The notes under the pieces were generated by a model that worked only from the letters and a program-made list of their open reading frames with translations, did not search any database and was not told the DNA's origin. A program made the translations under genes and the position numbers. Source: Megachile rotundata (Eukaryota > Arthropoda > Insecta > Hymenoptera > Megachilidae). From it: a DNA stretch of 64,000 nucleotides. The stretch spans positions 96,510 through 160,509 of the forward strand of contig NW_027473742.1 of assembly GCF_050947335.1 (NCBI RefSeq). Direction: 5' to 3'. Positions 1 through 11,786 of this stretch are shown here, in pieces; within the stretch, counting starts at the first letter, position 1; each line of letters begins with the position of its first letter.

Positions 1-83
1 CGATCATATCTGCATAATATGGTTAATAATATGAGTTAGATTGATAATAGTGTGTGTAATAAGTATACTAATTGTCGTTCTAT
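1..83 (+). repeat. Reference monomer of the 83-bp satellite
   Basis: The first full monomer is used here to set the phase. Position 1 is the C of CGATC, which is preceded in most copies by TTCTAT, so an ATCGAT hexamer spans the junction between monomers. Positions 14-21 and 26-33 are direct copies of ATAATATG, 12 bp apart. Positions 13-33 also form an imperfect dyad: 7 of the 8 outer base pairs match around a short GGCTA-like centre. Positions 46-70 are a run of short AT-rich words of the types AATAAG, AGTAAT and AAGTATAG that vary between monomers. Positions 72-83 read close to TTGTCGTTCTAT. The unit may have grown from words of about 12 bp (7 x 12 = 84), but that is conjecture. Confidence 0.9.
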
Positions 84-664
84 CGATCACATAAGCATAA
101 TATGGCTAATAATATGAGTTAGATTGATAACAATGAGAGTAATAAGTATAGTAATTGTCGTTCTATCGATCATATTAGCATAATATGGTTAATAATATGA
201 GTTAAATTGATAATAGTGAGTGTAATGAATATAGTAATTGTCGTTCTGTCGATCATATAAGCATAATATGGCTAATAATATGAGTTAGATTGATAATAAT
301 AAGTGTAATGAGTATACTAATTGTAGTTCTATCGATCATATCTGCATAATATGGTTAATAATATGAGTTAGATTGATAATAATAAGAGAAGTGAGTATAG
401 TCATTGTCGTTCGATCGATCATATAAGCATAATATGGCTAATAATATGAGTTAGATTGATAATAATAAGAGAAATGAATATAGTAAATGTCGTGCTATCG
501 ATCATATCTGCATAATATGGTTAATAATATGAGTTAGATTCATAATAATAAGAGTAATAAGTATAGTAATTGTCGTTCTATCGATCATATGAGCATAATA
601 TGGTTAATAATATGAGTTAGATTGATAATAGTAAGTGTAATGAGTATAGTAATTGTCGTTCTGT

Positions 665-3486
665 CGATCATATAAGCATAATATGGCTAATAATATGAGT
701 TAGATTGATAATAATAAGGGAAATGAATATAGTAATTGTCGTTCTATCGATCATATAAGCATAATATGGCTAATAATATGAGTTAAATTGATAATAATAA
801 GAGTAAGGAGTATACTAATTGTAGTTCTATCGATCATGTCTGCATAATATGGTTAATAATATGAGTTAGATTGACAACAATAAGAGTAATAAGTATAGTA
901 AATGTCGTGCTATCGATCATATCTGCATAATATGGTTAATAATATGAGTTAGATTGATAATAGTGAGTGTAATAAGTATAGTAATTGTCGTTCTATCGAT
1001 CATATTAGCATAATATGGCTAATAATATGAGTTAGGCTGATAATAATGAGAGTAATAAGTATAGTAATTGTCGTTCTGTCGATCATATAAGCATAATATG
1101 GCTAATAATATGAATTAGATTGATAATAATAAGAGAAATGTATATAGTAATTGTCGTTCTATCGATCATATTAGCATAATATGGTTAATAATATGAGCTA
1201 GATTGATAATAATAAGAGTAATGAGTATAGTAATTGTCGTTCTATCGTTCATATAAGCATAATATGGCTAATAATATGAGTTAGGCTGATGATAATAGGG
1301 GTAATGAGTATAGTAATTGTCGTTCTATCGATCGTATTTGCATAATATGGTTAATAATATGAGTTAGATTGATAACAGTGAGTGTAATAAGTATAGTAAT
1401 TGTCGTTCTGTCGATCATATAAGCATAATATAGCTAATAATATGAGTTAGATCGATAATAATAAGAGCAATAAGTGTAGTAAATGTCATGCTATCGATCA
1501 TATCCGCATAATATGGTCAATAATATGAGTTAGATTGATAATAGTGAGTGTAATATGTATAGACATTGTCGTTCTATCGATCATATTAGTATAATATGGT
1601 TAATAATATGAGTTAGATTGATAATAATAAGAGTAATGAGTATACTAATTGTAGTTCTATCGATCATATCTGCATAATATGGTTAATAATATGAGTTAGA
1701 TTGATAACAGTAAGAGTAATAAGTACAGTAAATGTCGTGCTATCGATTATATCTGCATAATATGGTTAATAATATGAGTTAGATTCATAATAATAAGAGT
1801 AATAAGTATAGTAATTGTCGTTCTATCGATCATATTTGCATAATGTGGTTAATAATATGAGTTAGATTGATAACAGTGAGTGTAATAAGTATAGTAATTG
1901 TCTTTCTATCGATCATATAAGCATAATATGGCTAATAATATGAGTTAGATTGATCATAGTGAGTGTAATAAGTATAGTAATTGTCGTTCTATCGATCATA
2001 TAAGCATAATATGGCTAATAATATGAGTTAAATTGATAATAATAAGAGTAAGGAGTATACTAATTGTAGTTCTATCGCTCATGTCTGCATAATATGGTTA
2101 ATAATATGAGTTAGATTGACAACAATAAGAGTAATAAGTATAGTAAATGTCGTGCTATCGATCATATCTGCATAATATGGTTAATAATATGAGTTAGATT
2201 GATAATAGTGAGTGTAATAAGTATAGTAATTGTCGTTCTATCGATCATATAAGCATAATATGGCTAATAATATGAGTTAAATTGATAATAATAAGAGTAA
2301 GGAGTATACTAATTGTAGTTCTATCGCTCATGTCTGCATAATATGGTTAATAATATGAGTTAGATTGACAACAATAAGAGTAATAAGTATAGTAAATGTC
2401 GTGCTATCGATCATATCTGCATAATATGGTTAATAATATGAGTTAGATTGATAATAGTGAGTGTAATAAGTATAGTAATTGTCGTTCTATCGATCATATT
2501 AGCATAATATGGCTAATAATATGAGTTAGGCTGATAATAATGAGAGTAATAAGTATAGTAATTGTCGTTCTGTCGATCATATAAGCATAATATGGCTAAT
2601 AATATGAATTAGATTGATAATAATAAGAGAAATGAATATAGTAATTGTCGTTCTATCGATCATATAAGCATAATATGGCTAATAATATGAGTTAGATTGA
2701 TAATAATAAGAGTAAGGAGTATACTAATTGTAGTTCTATCGATCATATCTGCATAATATGGTTAATAATATGAGTTAGATTGATAACTATAAGAGTAATA
2801 AGTATAGTAAATGTCGTGCTATCGATCATATCTGCATAATATGGTTAATAATATGTGTTAGATTCATAATAATAAGAGTAATAAGTATAGTAATTGTCAT
2901 TCTATCGATCACATAAGCATAATATGGCTAACAATATGAGTTAGATTGATAACAATGAGAGTAATAAGTATAGTAATTGTCGTTCTATCGATCATATGAG
3001 CATAATATGGTTAATAATATGAGTTAGATTGATAATAGTAAGTGTAATGAGTATAGTAATTGTCGTTCTGTCGATCATATAAGCATAATATGGCTAATAA
3101 TATGAGTTGGGCCGATAATAATAAGAGTAATGAGTATAGTAATTGTCGTTCTATCGATCATATTTGCATAATATGGTTAATAATATGAGTTAGATTGATA
3201 ACAGTGAGTGTAATAAGTATAGTAATTGTCGTTCTGTCGATCATATAAGCATAATATGGCTAATAATATGAGTTAGATTGATAATAATAAGGGAAATGAA
3301 TATAGTAATTGTCGTTCTATCGATCATATAAGCTTAATATGGCTAATAATATGAGTTAGATTGATAATAATAAGAGTAAGGAGTATACTAATTGTAGTTC
3401 TATCGATCATATCTGCATATTATGGTTAATAATATGAGTTAGATTGATAACAGTTAGTGTAATAAGTATAGTAATTGTCGTTCTAT
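665..3486 (+). repeat. 34-monomer higher-order unit, copy 1 (2822 bp)
   Basis: This unit is repeated immediately downstream with a displacement of exactly 2822 bp (34 x 83). Marker variants confirm the register. GAGTTAGGCTGAT at about 1029 and 2523 recurs at 3851 and 5345, and GAGTTGGGCCGAT at 3104 recurs at 5926. The monomer at 665 and the one at 3487 are identical, while the monomers just before each (582 and 3404) differ, which sets the left boundary. Few substitutions separate the copies: TAATATGTAT near 1555 reads TAATAGGTAT in copy 2, and CGATTATAT near 1744 reads CGATCATAT. Confidence 0.88.
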
Positions 3487-6308
3487 CGATCATATAAGCA
3501 TAATATGGCTAATAATATGAGTTAGATTGATAATAATAAGGGAAATGAATATAGTAATTGTCGTTCTATCGATCATATAAGCATAATATGGCTAATAATA
3601 TGAGTTAAATTGATAATAATAAGAGTAAGGAGTATACTAATTGTAGTTCTATCGATCATGTCTGCATAATATGGTTAATAATATGAGTTAGATTGACAAC
3701 AATAAGAGTAATAAGTATAGTAAATGTCGTGCTATCGATCATATCTGCATAATATGGTTAATAATATGAGTTAGATTGATAATAGTGAGTGTAATAAGTA
3801 TAGTAATTGTCGTTCTATCGATCATATTAGCATAATATGGCTAATAATATGAGTTAGGCTGATAATAATGAGAGTAATAAGTATAGTAATTGTCGTTCTG
3901 TCGATCATATAAGCATAATATGGCTAATAATATGAATTAGATTGATAATAATAAGAGAAATGTATATAGTAATTGTCGTTCTATCGATCATATTAGCATA
4001 ATATGGTTAATAATATGAGCTAGATTGATAATAATAAGAGTAATGAGTATAGTAATTGTCGTTCTATCGTTCATATAAGCATAATATGGCTAATAATATG
4101 AGTTAGGCTGATGATAATAGGGGTAATGAGTATAGTAATTGTCGTTCTATCGATCGTATTTGCATAATATGGTTAATAATATGAGTTAGATTGATAACAG
4201 TGAGTGTAATAAGTATAGTAATTGTCGTTCTGTCGATCATATAAGCATAATATAGCTAATAATATGAGTTAGATCGATAATAATAAGAGCAATAAGTGTA
4301 GTAAATGTCATGCTATCGATCATATCCGCATAATATGGTCAATAATATGAGTTAGATTGATAATAGTGAGTGTAATAGGTATAGACATTGTCGTTCTATC
4401 GATCATATTAGTATAATATGGTTAATAATATGAGTTAGATTGATAATAATAAGAGTAATGAGTATACTAATTGTAGTTCTATCGATCATATCTGCATAAT
4501 ATGGTTAATAATATGAGTTAGATTGATAACAGTAAGAGTAATAAGTACAGTAAATGTCGTGCTATCGATCATATCTGCATAATATGGTTAATAATATGAG
4601 TTAGATTCATAATAATAAGAGTAATAAGTATAGTAATTGTCGTTCTATCGATCATATTTGCATAATGTGGTTAATAATATGAGTTAGATTGATAACAGTG
4701 AGTGTAATAAGTATAGTAATTGTCTTTCTATCGATCATATAAGCATAATATGGCTAATAATATGAGTTAGATTGATCATAGTGAGTGTAATAAGTATAGT
4801 AATTGTCGTTCTATCGATCATATAAGCATAATATGGCTAATAATATGAGTTAAATTGATAATAATAAGAGTAAGGAGTATACTAATTGTAGTTCTATCGC
4901 TCATGTCTGCATAATATGGTTAATAATATGAGTTAGATTGACAACAATAAGAGTAATAAGTATAGTAAATGTCGTGCTATCGATCATATCTGCATAATAT
5001 GGTTAATAATATGAGTTAGATTGATAATAGTGAGTGTAATAAGTATAGTAATTGTCGTTCTATCGATCATATAAGCATAATATGGCTAATAATATGAGTT
5101 AAATTGATAATAATAAGAGTAAGGAGTATACTAATTGTAGTTCTATCGCTCATGTCTGCATAATATGGTTAATAATATGAGTTAGATTGACAACAATAAG
5201 AGTAATAAGTATAGTAAATGTCGTGCTATCGATCATATCTGCATAATATGGTTAATAATATGAGTTAGATTGATAATAGTGAGTGTAATAAGTATAGTAA
5301 TTGTCGTTCTATCGATCATATTAGCATAATATGGCTAATAATATGAGTTAGGCTGATAATAATGAGAGTAATAAGTATAGTAATTGTCGTTCTGTCGATC
5401 ATATAAGCATAATATGGCTAATAATATGAATTAGATTGATAATAATAAGAGAAATGAATATAGTAATTGTCGTTCTATCGATCATATAAGCATAATATGG
5501 CTAATAATATGAGTTAGATTGATAATAATAAGAGTAAGGAGTATACTAATTGTAGTTCTATCGATCATATCTGCATAATATGGTTAATAATATGAGTTAG
5601 ATTGATAACTATAAGAGTAATAAGTATAGTAAATGTCGTGCTATCGATCATATCTGCATAATATGGTTAATAATATGTGTTAGATTCATAATAATAAGAG
5701 TAATAAGTATAGTAATTGTCATTCTATCGATCACATAAGCATAATATGGCTAACAATATGAGTTAGATTGATAACAATGAGAGTAATAAGTATAGTAATT
5801 GTCGTTCTATCGATCATATGAGCATAATATGGTTAATAATATGAGTTAGATTGATAATAGTAAGTGTAATGAGTATAGTAATTGTCGTTCTGTCGATCAT
5901 ATAAGCATAATATGGCTAATAATATGAGTTGGGCCGATAATAATAAGAGTAATGAGTATAGTAATTGTCGTTCTATCGATCATATTTGCATAATATGGTT
6001 AATAATATGAGTTAGATTGATAACAGTGAGTGTAATAAGTATAGTAATTGTCGTTCTGTCGATCATATAAGCATAATATGGCTAATAATATGAGTTAGAT
6101 TGATAATAATAAGGGAAATGAATATAGTAATTGTCGTTCTATCGATCATATAAGCTTAATATGGCTAATAATATGAGTTAGATTGATAATAATAAGAGTA
6201 AGGAGTATACTAATTGTAGTTCTATCGATCATATCTGCATATTATGGTTAATAATATGAGTTAGATTGATAACAGTTAGTGTAATAAGTATAGTAATTGT
6301 CGTTCTAT
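3487..6308 (+). repeat. 34-monomer higher-order unit, copy 2 (2822 bp)
   Basis: This is the near-identical second copy of 665-3486. Beyond 6308 a partial third copy continues, but it is rearranged. The monomers at 6392 and 6475 still resemble those at 3570 and 3653. The monomers from 6641 onward then match those from 2740 onward, with the GAGTTGGGCCGAT monomers missing. The third copy has therefore lost blocks of monomers in register, as expected from unequal exchange. Confidence 0.87.
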
Positions 6309-6557
6309 CGATCATATAAGCATAATATGGCTAATAATATGAGTTAGATTGATAATAGTGAGTGTAATAAGTATAGTAATAGTCGTTCTATCGATCACAT
6401 AAGCATAATATGGCTAATAATATGAGTTAAATTGATAATAATAAGAGTAAGGAGTATACTAATTGTAGTTCTATCGATCATGTCTGCATAATATGGTTAA
6501 TAATATGAGTTAGATTGACAACAATAAGAGTAATAAGTATAGTAAATGTCGTTCTAT

Positions 6558-9538
6558 CGATCATATAAGCATAATATGGCTAATAATATGAGTTAGATTG
6601 ATAATAATAAGAGAAATGAGTATACTAATTGTAGTTCTATCGATCATATCTGCATAATATGGTTAATAATATGAGTTAGATTGATAACTGTAAGAGTAAT
6701 AAGTATAGTAAATGTCGTGCTATCGATCATATCTGCATAATATGGTTAATAATATGAGTTAGATTCATAATAATAAGAGTAATAAGTATAGTAATTGTCG
6801 TTCTATCGATCACATAAGCATAATATGGCTAACAATATGAGTTAGATTGATAACAATGAGAGTAATAAGTATAGTAATTGTCGTTCTATCGATCATATGA
6901 GCATAATATGGTTAATAATATGAGTTAGATTGATAATAGTAAGTGTAATGAGTATAGTAATTGTCGTTCTGTCGATCATATAAGCATAATATGGCTAATA
7001 ATATGAGTTAGATTGATAATAATAAGGGAAATGAATATAGTAATTGTCGTTCTATCGATCATATAAGCTTAATATGGCTAATAATATGAGTTAGATTGAT
7101 AATAATAAGAGTAAGGAGTATACTAACTGTAGTTCTATCGATCATATCTGCATATTATGGTTAATAATATGAGTTAGATTGATAACAGTTAGTGTAATAA
7201 GTATAGTAATTGTCGTTCTATCGATCATATAAGCATAATATGGCTAATAATATGAGTTAGATTGATAATAGTGAGTGTAATAAGAATAGTAATTGTCGTT
7301 CTATCGATCATATAAGCATAATATGGCTAATAATATGAGTTAAATTGATAATAATAAGAGTAAGGAGTATACTAATTGTAGTTCTATCGATCATGTCTGC
7401 ATAATATGGTTAATAATATGAGTTAGATTGACAACAATAAGAGTAATAAGTATAGTAAATGTCGTGCTATCGATCATATCTGCATAATATGGTTAATAAT
7501 ATGAGTTAGATTGATAATAGTGAGTGTAATAAGTATAGTAATTGTCGTTCTATCGATCATATAAGCATAATATGGCTAATAATATGAGTTAGATTGATAA
7601 TAGTGAGTGTAATAAGTATAGTAATTGTCGTTCTATCGATCACATAAGCATAATATGGCTAATGATATGAGTTAGATTGATAATAATAAGAGTAATAGGT
7701 ATAGTAATTATCGTTCTACCGATCATATAAGCATAATATGGCTAATAATATGAGTTAGATTGTTAATAATAAGAGTAATAAGTATATTAATTGTCGTCCT
7801 ATCGATCATATCTGCATAATATGGTTAATAATATGAGTTAGATTGATAATAGTGAGTGTAATAAGTATAGTAATTGTCGTTCTATCGATCATATTAGCAT
7901 AATATGGCTAATAATATGAGTTAGGCTGATAATAATGAGAGTAATAAGTATAGTAATTGTCGTTCTGTCGATCATATAAGCATAATATGGCTAATAATAT
8001 GAATTAGATTGATAATAATAAGAGAAATGTATATAGTAATTGTCGTTCTATCGATCATATCAGCATAATATGGTTAATAATATGAGCTAGATTGATAATA
8101 ATAAGAGTAATGAGTATAGTAATTGTCGTTCTATCGTTCATATAAGCATAATATGGCTAATAATATGAGTTAGGCTGATGATAATAGGGGTAATGAGTAT
8201 AGTAATTGTCGTTCTATCGATCACATAAGCATAATATGGCTAATGATATGAGTTAGATTGATAATAATAAGAGTAATAGGTATAGTAATTATCGTTCTAC
8301 CGATCATATAAGCATAATATGGCTAATAATATGAGTTAGATTGTTAATAATAAGAGTAATAAGTATATTAATTGTCGTCCTATCGATCATATAAGCATAA
8401 TATGGCTAACAATATGAGTTAGATTGATAATAATAAGAGTAATGAGTATAGTAATTGTCGTTCTATCGATCATATAAGCATAATATGGCTAATAATATGA
8501 GTTAGATTGATAATAATAAGAGAAATGAGTATACTAATTGTAGTTCTATCGATCATATCTGCATAATGTGGTTAATAATATGAGTTAGATTGATAACTAT
8601 AAGAGTAATAAGTATAGTAAATGTCGTGCTATCGATCATATCTGCATAATATGGTTAATAATATGAGTTAGATTCATAATAATAAGAGTAATAAGTATAG
8701 TAATTGTCGTTCTATCGATCACATAAGCATAATATGGCTAACAATATGAGTTAGATTGATAACAATGAGAGTAATAAGTATAGTAATTGTCGTTCTATCG
8801 ATCATATGAGCATAATATGGTTAATAATATGAGTTAGATTGATAATAGAAAGTGTAATGAGTATAGTAATTGTCGTTCTGTCGATCATATAAGCATAATA
8901 TGGCTAATAATATGAGTTGGGCCGATAATAATAAGAGTAATGAGTATAGTAATTGTCGTTCTATCGATCATATTTGCATAATATGGTTAATAATATGAGT
9001 TAGATTGATAACAGTGAGTGTAATAAGTATAGTAATTGTCGTTCTGTCGATCATATAAGCATAATATGGCTAATAATATGAGTTAGATTGATAATAATAA
9101 GGGAAATGAATATAGTAATTGTCGTTCTATCGATCATATAAGCTTAATATGGCTAATAATATGAGTTAGATTGATAATAATAAGAGTAAGGAGTATACTA
9201 ATTGTAGTTCTATCGATCATATCTGCATATTATGGTTAATAATATGAGTTAGATTGATAACAGTTAGTGTAATAAGTATAGTAATTGTCGTTCTATCGAT
9301 CATATAAGCATAATATGGCTAATAATATGAGTTAGATTGATAATAGTGAGTGTAATAAGTATAGTAATAGTCGTTCTATCGATCATATAAGCATAATATG
9401 GCTAATAATATGAGTTAAATTGATAATAATAAGAGTAAGGAGTATACTAATTGTAGTTCTATCGATCATGTCTGCATAATATGGTTAATAATATGAGTTA
9501 GATTGACAACAATAAGAGTAATAAGTATAGTAAATGTC
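6558..9538 (+). repeat. 36-monomer segment repeated 63 monomers downstream, copy 1
   Basis: This segment matches 11787-14767 at a constant displacement of 5229 bp (63 x 83). Landmarks are the ATCACATAAGC + GGCTAATGATATG monomers at 7637 and 8218, which recur at 12866 and 13447, and GAGTTGGGCCGAT at 8914, which recurs at 14143. The two copies differ at scattered single bases, for example CATATCAGC versus CATATTAGC near 8060/13289 and GATAATAGAAAG versus GATAATAGTAAG near 8848. Similarity ends inside the monomer at 9463, where GTCGTTCTAT replaces GTCGTGCTAT. Confidence 0.82.
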
Positions 9539-11039
9539 GTTCTATCGATCATATAAGCATAATATGGCTAATAATATGAGTTAGATTGATAACTATAAGA
9601 GTAATAAGTATAGTAAATGTCGTGCTATCGATCATATCTGCATAATATGGTTAATAATATGAGTTAGATTCATAATAATAAGAGTAATAAGTATAGTAAT
9701 TGTCGTTCTATCGATCACATAAGCATAATATGGCTAACAATATGAGTTAGATTGATAACAATGAGAGTAATAAGTATAGTAATTGTCGTTCTATCGATCA
9801 TATGAGCATAATATGGTTAATAATATGAGTTAGATTGATAATAGTAAGTGTAATGAGTATAGTAATTGTCGTTCTGTCGATCATATAAGCATAATATGGC
9901 TAATAATATGAGTTAGATTGATAATAATAAGGGAAATGAATATAGTAATTGTCGTTCTATCGATCATATAAGCTTAATATGGCTAATAATATGAGTTAGA
10001 TTGATAATAATAAGAGTAAGGAGTATACTAATTGTAGTTCTATCGATCATATCTGCATATTATGGTTAATAATATGAGTTAGATTGATAACAGTTAGTGT
10101 AATAAGCATAGTAATTGTCGTTCTATCGATCATATAAGCATAATATGGCTAATAATATGAGTTAGATTGATAATAGTGAGTGTAATAAGTATAGTAATTG
10201 TCGTTCTATCGATCATATAAGCATAATATGGCTAATAATATGAGTTAAATTGATAATAATAAGAGTAAGGAGTATACTAATTGTAGTTCTATCGATCATG
10301 TCTGCATAATATGCTTAATAATATGAGTTAGATTGACAACAATAAGAGTAATAAGTATAGTAAATGTCGTGCTATCGATCATATCTGCATAATATGGTTA
10401 ATAATATGAGTTAGATTGATAATAGTGAGTGTAATAAGTATAGTAATTGTCGTTCTGTCGATCATATAAGCATAATATGGCTAATAATATGAATTAGATT
10501 GATAATAATAAGAGAAATGTATATAGTAATTGTCGTTCTATCGATCATATTAGCATAATATGGTTAATAATATGAGCTAGATTGATAATAATAAGAGTAA
10601 TGAGTATAGTAATTGTCGTTCTATCGTTCATATAAGCATAATATGGCTAATAATATGAGTTAGGCTGATGATAATAGGGGTAATGAGTATAGTAATTGTC
10701 GTTCTATCGATCGTATTTGCATAATATGGTTAATAATATGAGTTAGATTGATAACAGTGAGTGTAATAAGTATAGTAATTGTCGTTCTGTCGATCATATA
10801 AGCATAATATAGCTAATAATATGAGTTAGATCGATAATAATAAGAGCAATAAGTGTAGTAAATGTCATGCTATCGATCATATCCGCATAATATGGTCAAT
10901 AATATGAGTTAGATTGATAATAGTGAGTGTAATAGGTATAGAAATTGTCGTTCTATCGATCATATTAGTATAATATGGTTAATAATATGAGTTAGATTGA
11001 TAATAATAAGAGAAATGAGTATAGTCATTGTCGTTCGAT

Positions 11040-11205
11040 CGATCATATAAGCATAATATGGCTAATAATATGAGTAAGATTGATAATAATAAGAGAAGTG
11101 AGTATAGTCATTGTCGTTCGATCGATCATATAAGCATAATATGGCTAATAATATGAGTAAGATTGATAATAATAAGAGAAGTGAGTATAGTCATTGTCGT
11201 TCGAT
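11040..11205 (+). repeat. Two identical adjacent monomers with GTTCGATCGATC junctions
   Basis: Monomers 11040-11122 and 11123-11205 read the same. Both carry GAGTAAGATTGAT, AGAGAAGTGAG, TAGTCATTG and a TTCGAT ending, which gives a CGATCGATC junction instead of CTATCGATC. The same pair of monomers recurs near 15521-15686, 16848-17013, 21079-21244 and 22407-22572 because of the larger duplications. This is single-monomer local amplification later carried along inside the higher-order units. Confidence 0.82.
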
Positions 11206-11786
11206 CGATCATATAAGCATAATATGGCTAATAATATGAGTTAGATTGATAATAGTGAGTGTAATAAGTATAGTAATAGTCGTTCTATCGATCATATAAG
11301 CATAATATGGCTAATAATATGAGTTAAATTGATAATAATAAGAGTAAGGAGTATACTAATTGTAGTTCTATCGATCATGTCTGCATAATATGGTTAATAA
11401 TATGAGTTAGATTGACAACAATAAGAGTAATAAGTATAGTAAATGTCGTTCTATCGATCATATAAGCATAATATGGCTAATAATATGAGTTAGATTGATA
11501 ATAATAAGAGAAATGAGTATACTAATTGTAGTTCTATCGATCATATCTGCATAATATGGTTAATAATATGAGTTAGATTGATAACTATAAGAGTAATAAG
11601 TATAGTAAATGTCGTGCTATCGATCATATCTGCATAATATGGTTAATAATATGAGTTAGATTCATAATAATAAGAGTAATAAGTATAGTAATTGTCGTTC
11701 TATCGATCACATAAGCATAATATGGCTAACAATATGAGTTAGATTGACAACAATAAGAGTAAGAAGTATAGTAAATGTCGTTCTAT

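Noticed and set aside
13..33. Hairpin terminator or structured RNA from the core dyad
   Set aside because: The stem is short, AT-rich and mismatched, and it is present in every monomer. It has no T-run or gene context.
1020..1045. TTAGG/TTAGGC telomere-like words in the GAGTTAGGCTGAT monomers
   Set aside because: The word occurs once per variant monomer, never in tandem, so it is not a telomeric repeat.
11030..11060. Possible CENP-B box in the TTCG-containing monomers
   Set aside because: TTCG is present in GTTCGATCGATC, but the CGGG half of the box is absent everywhere in the array.
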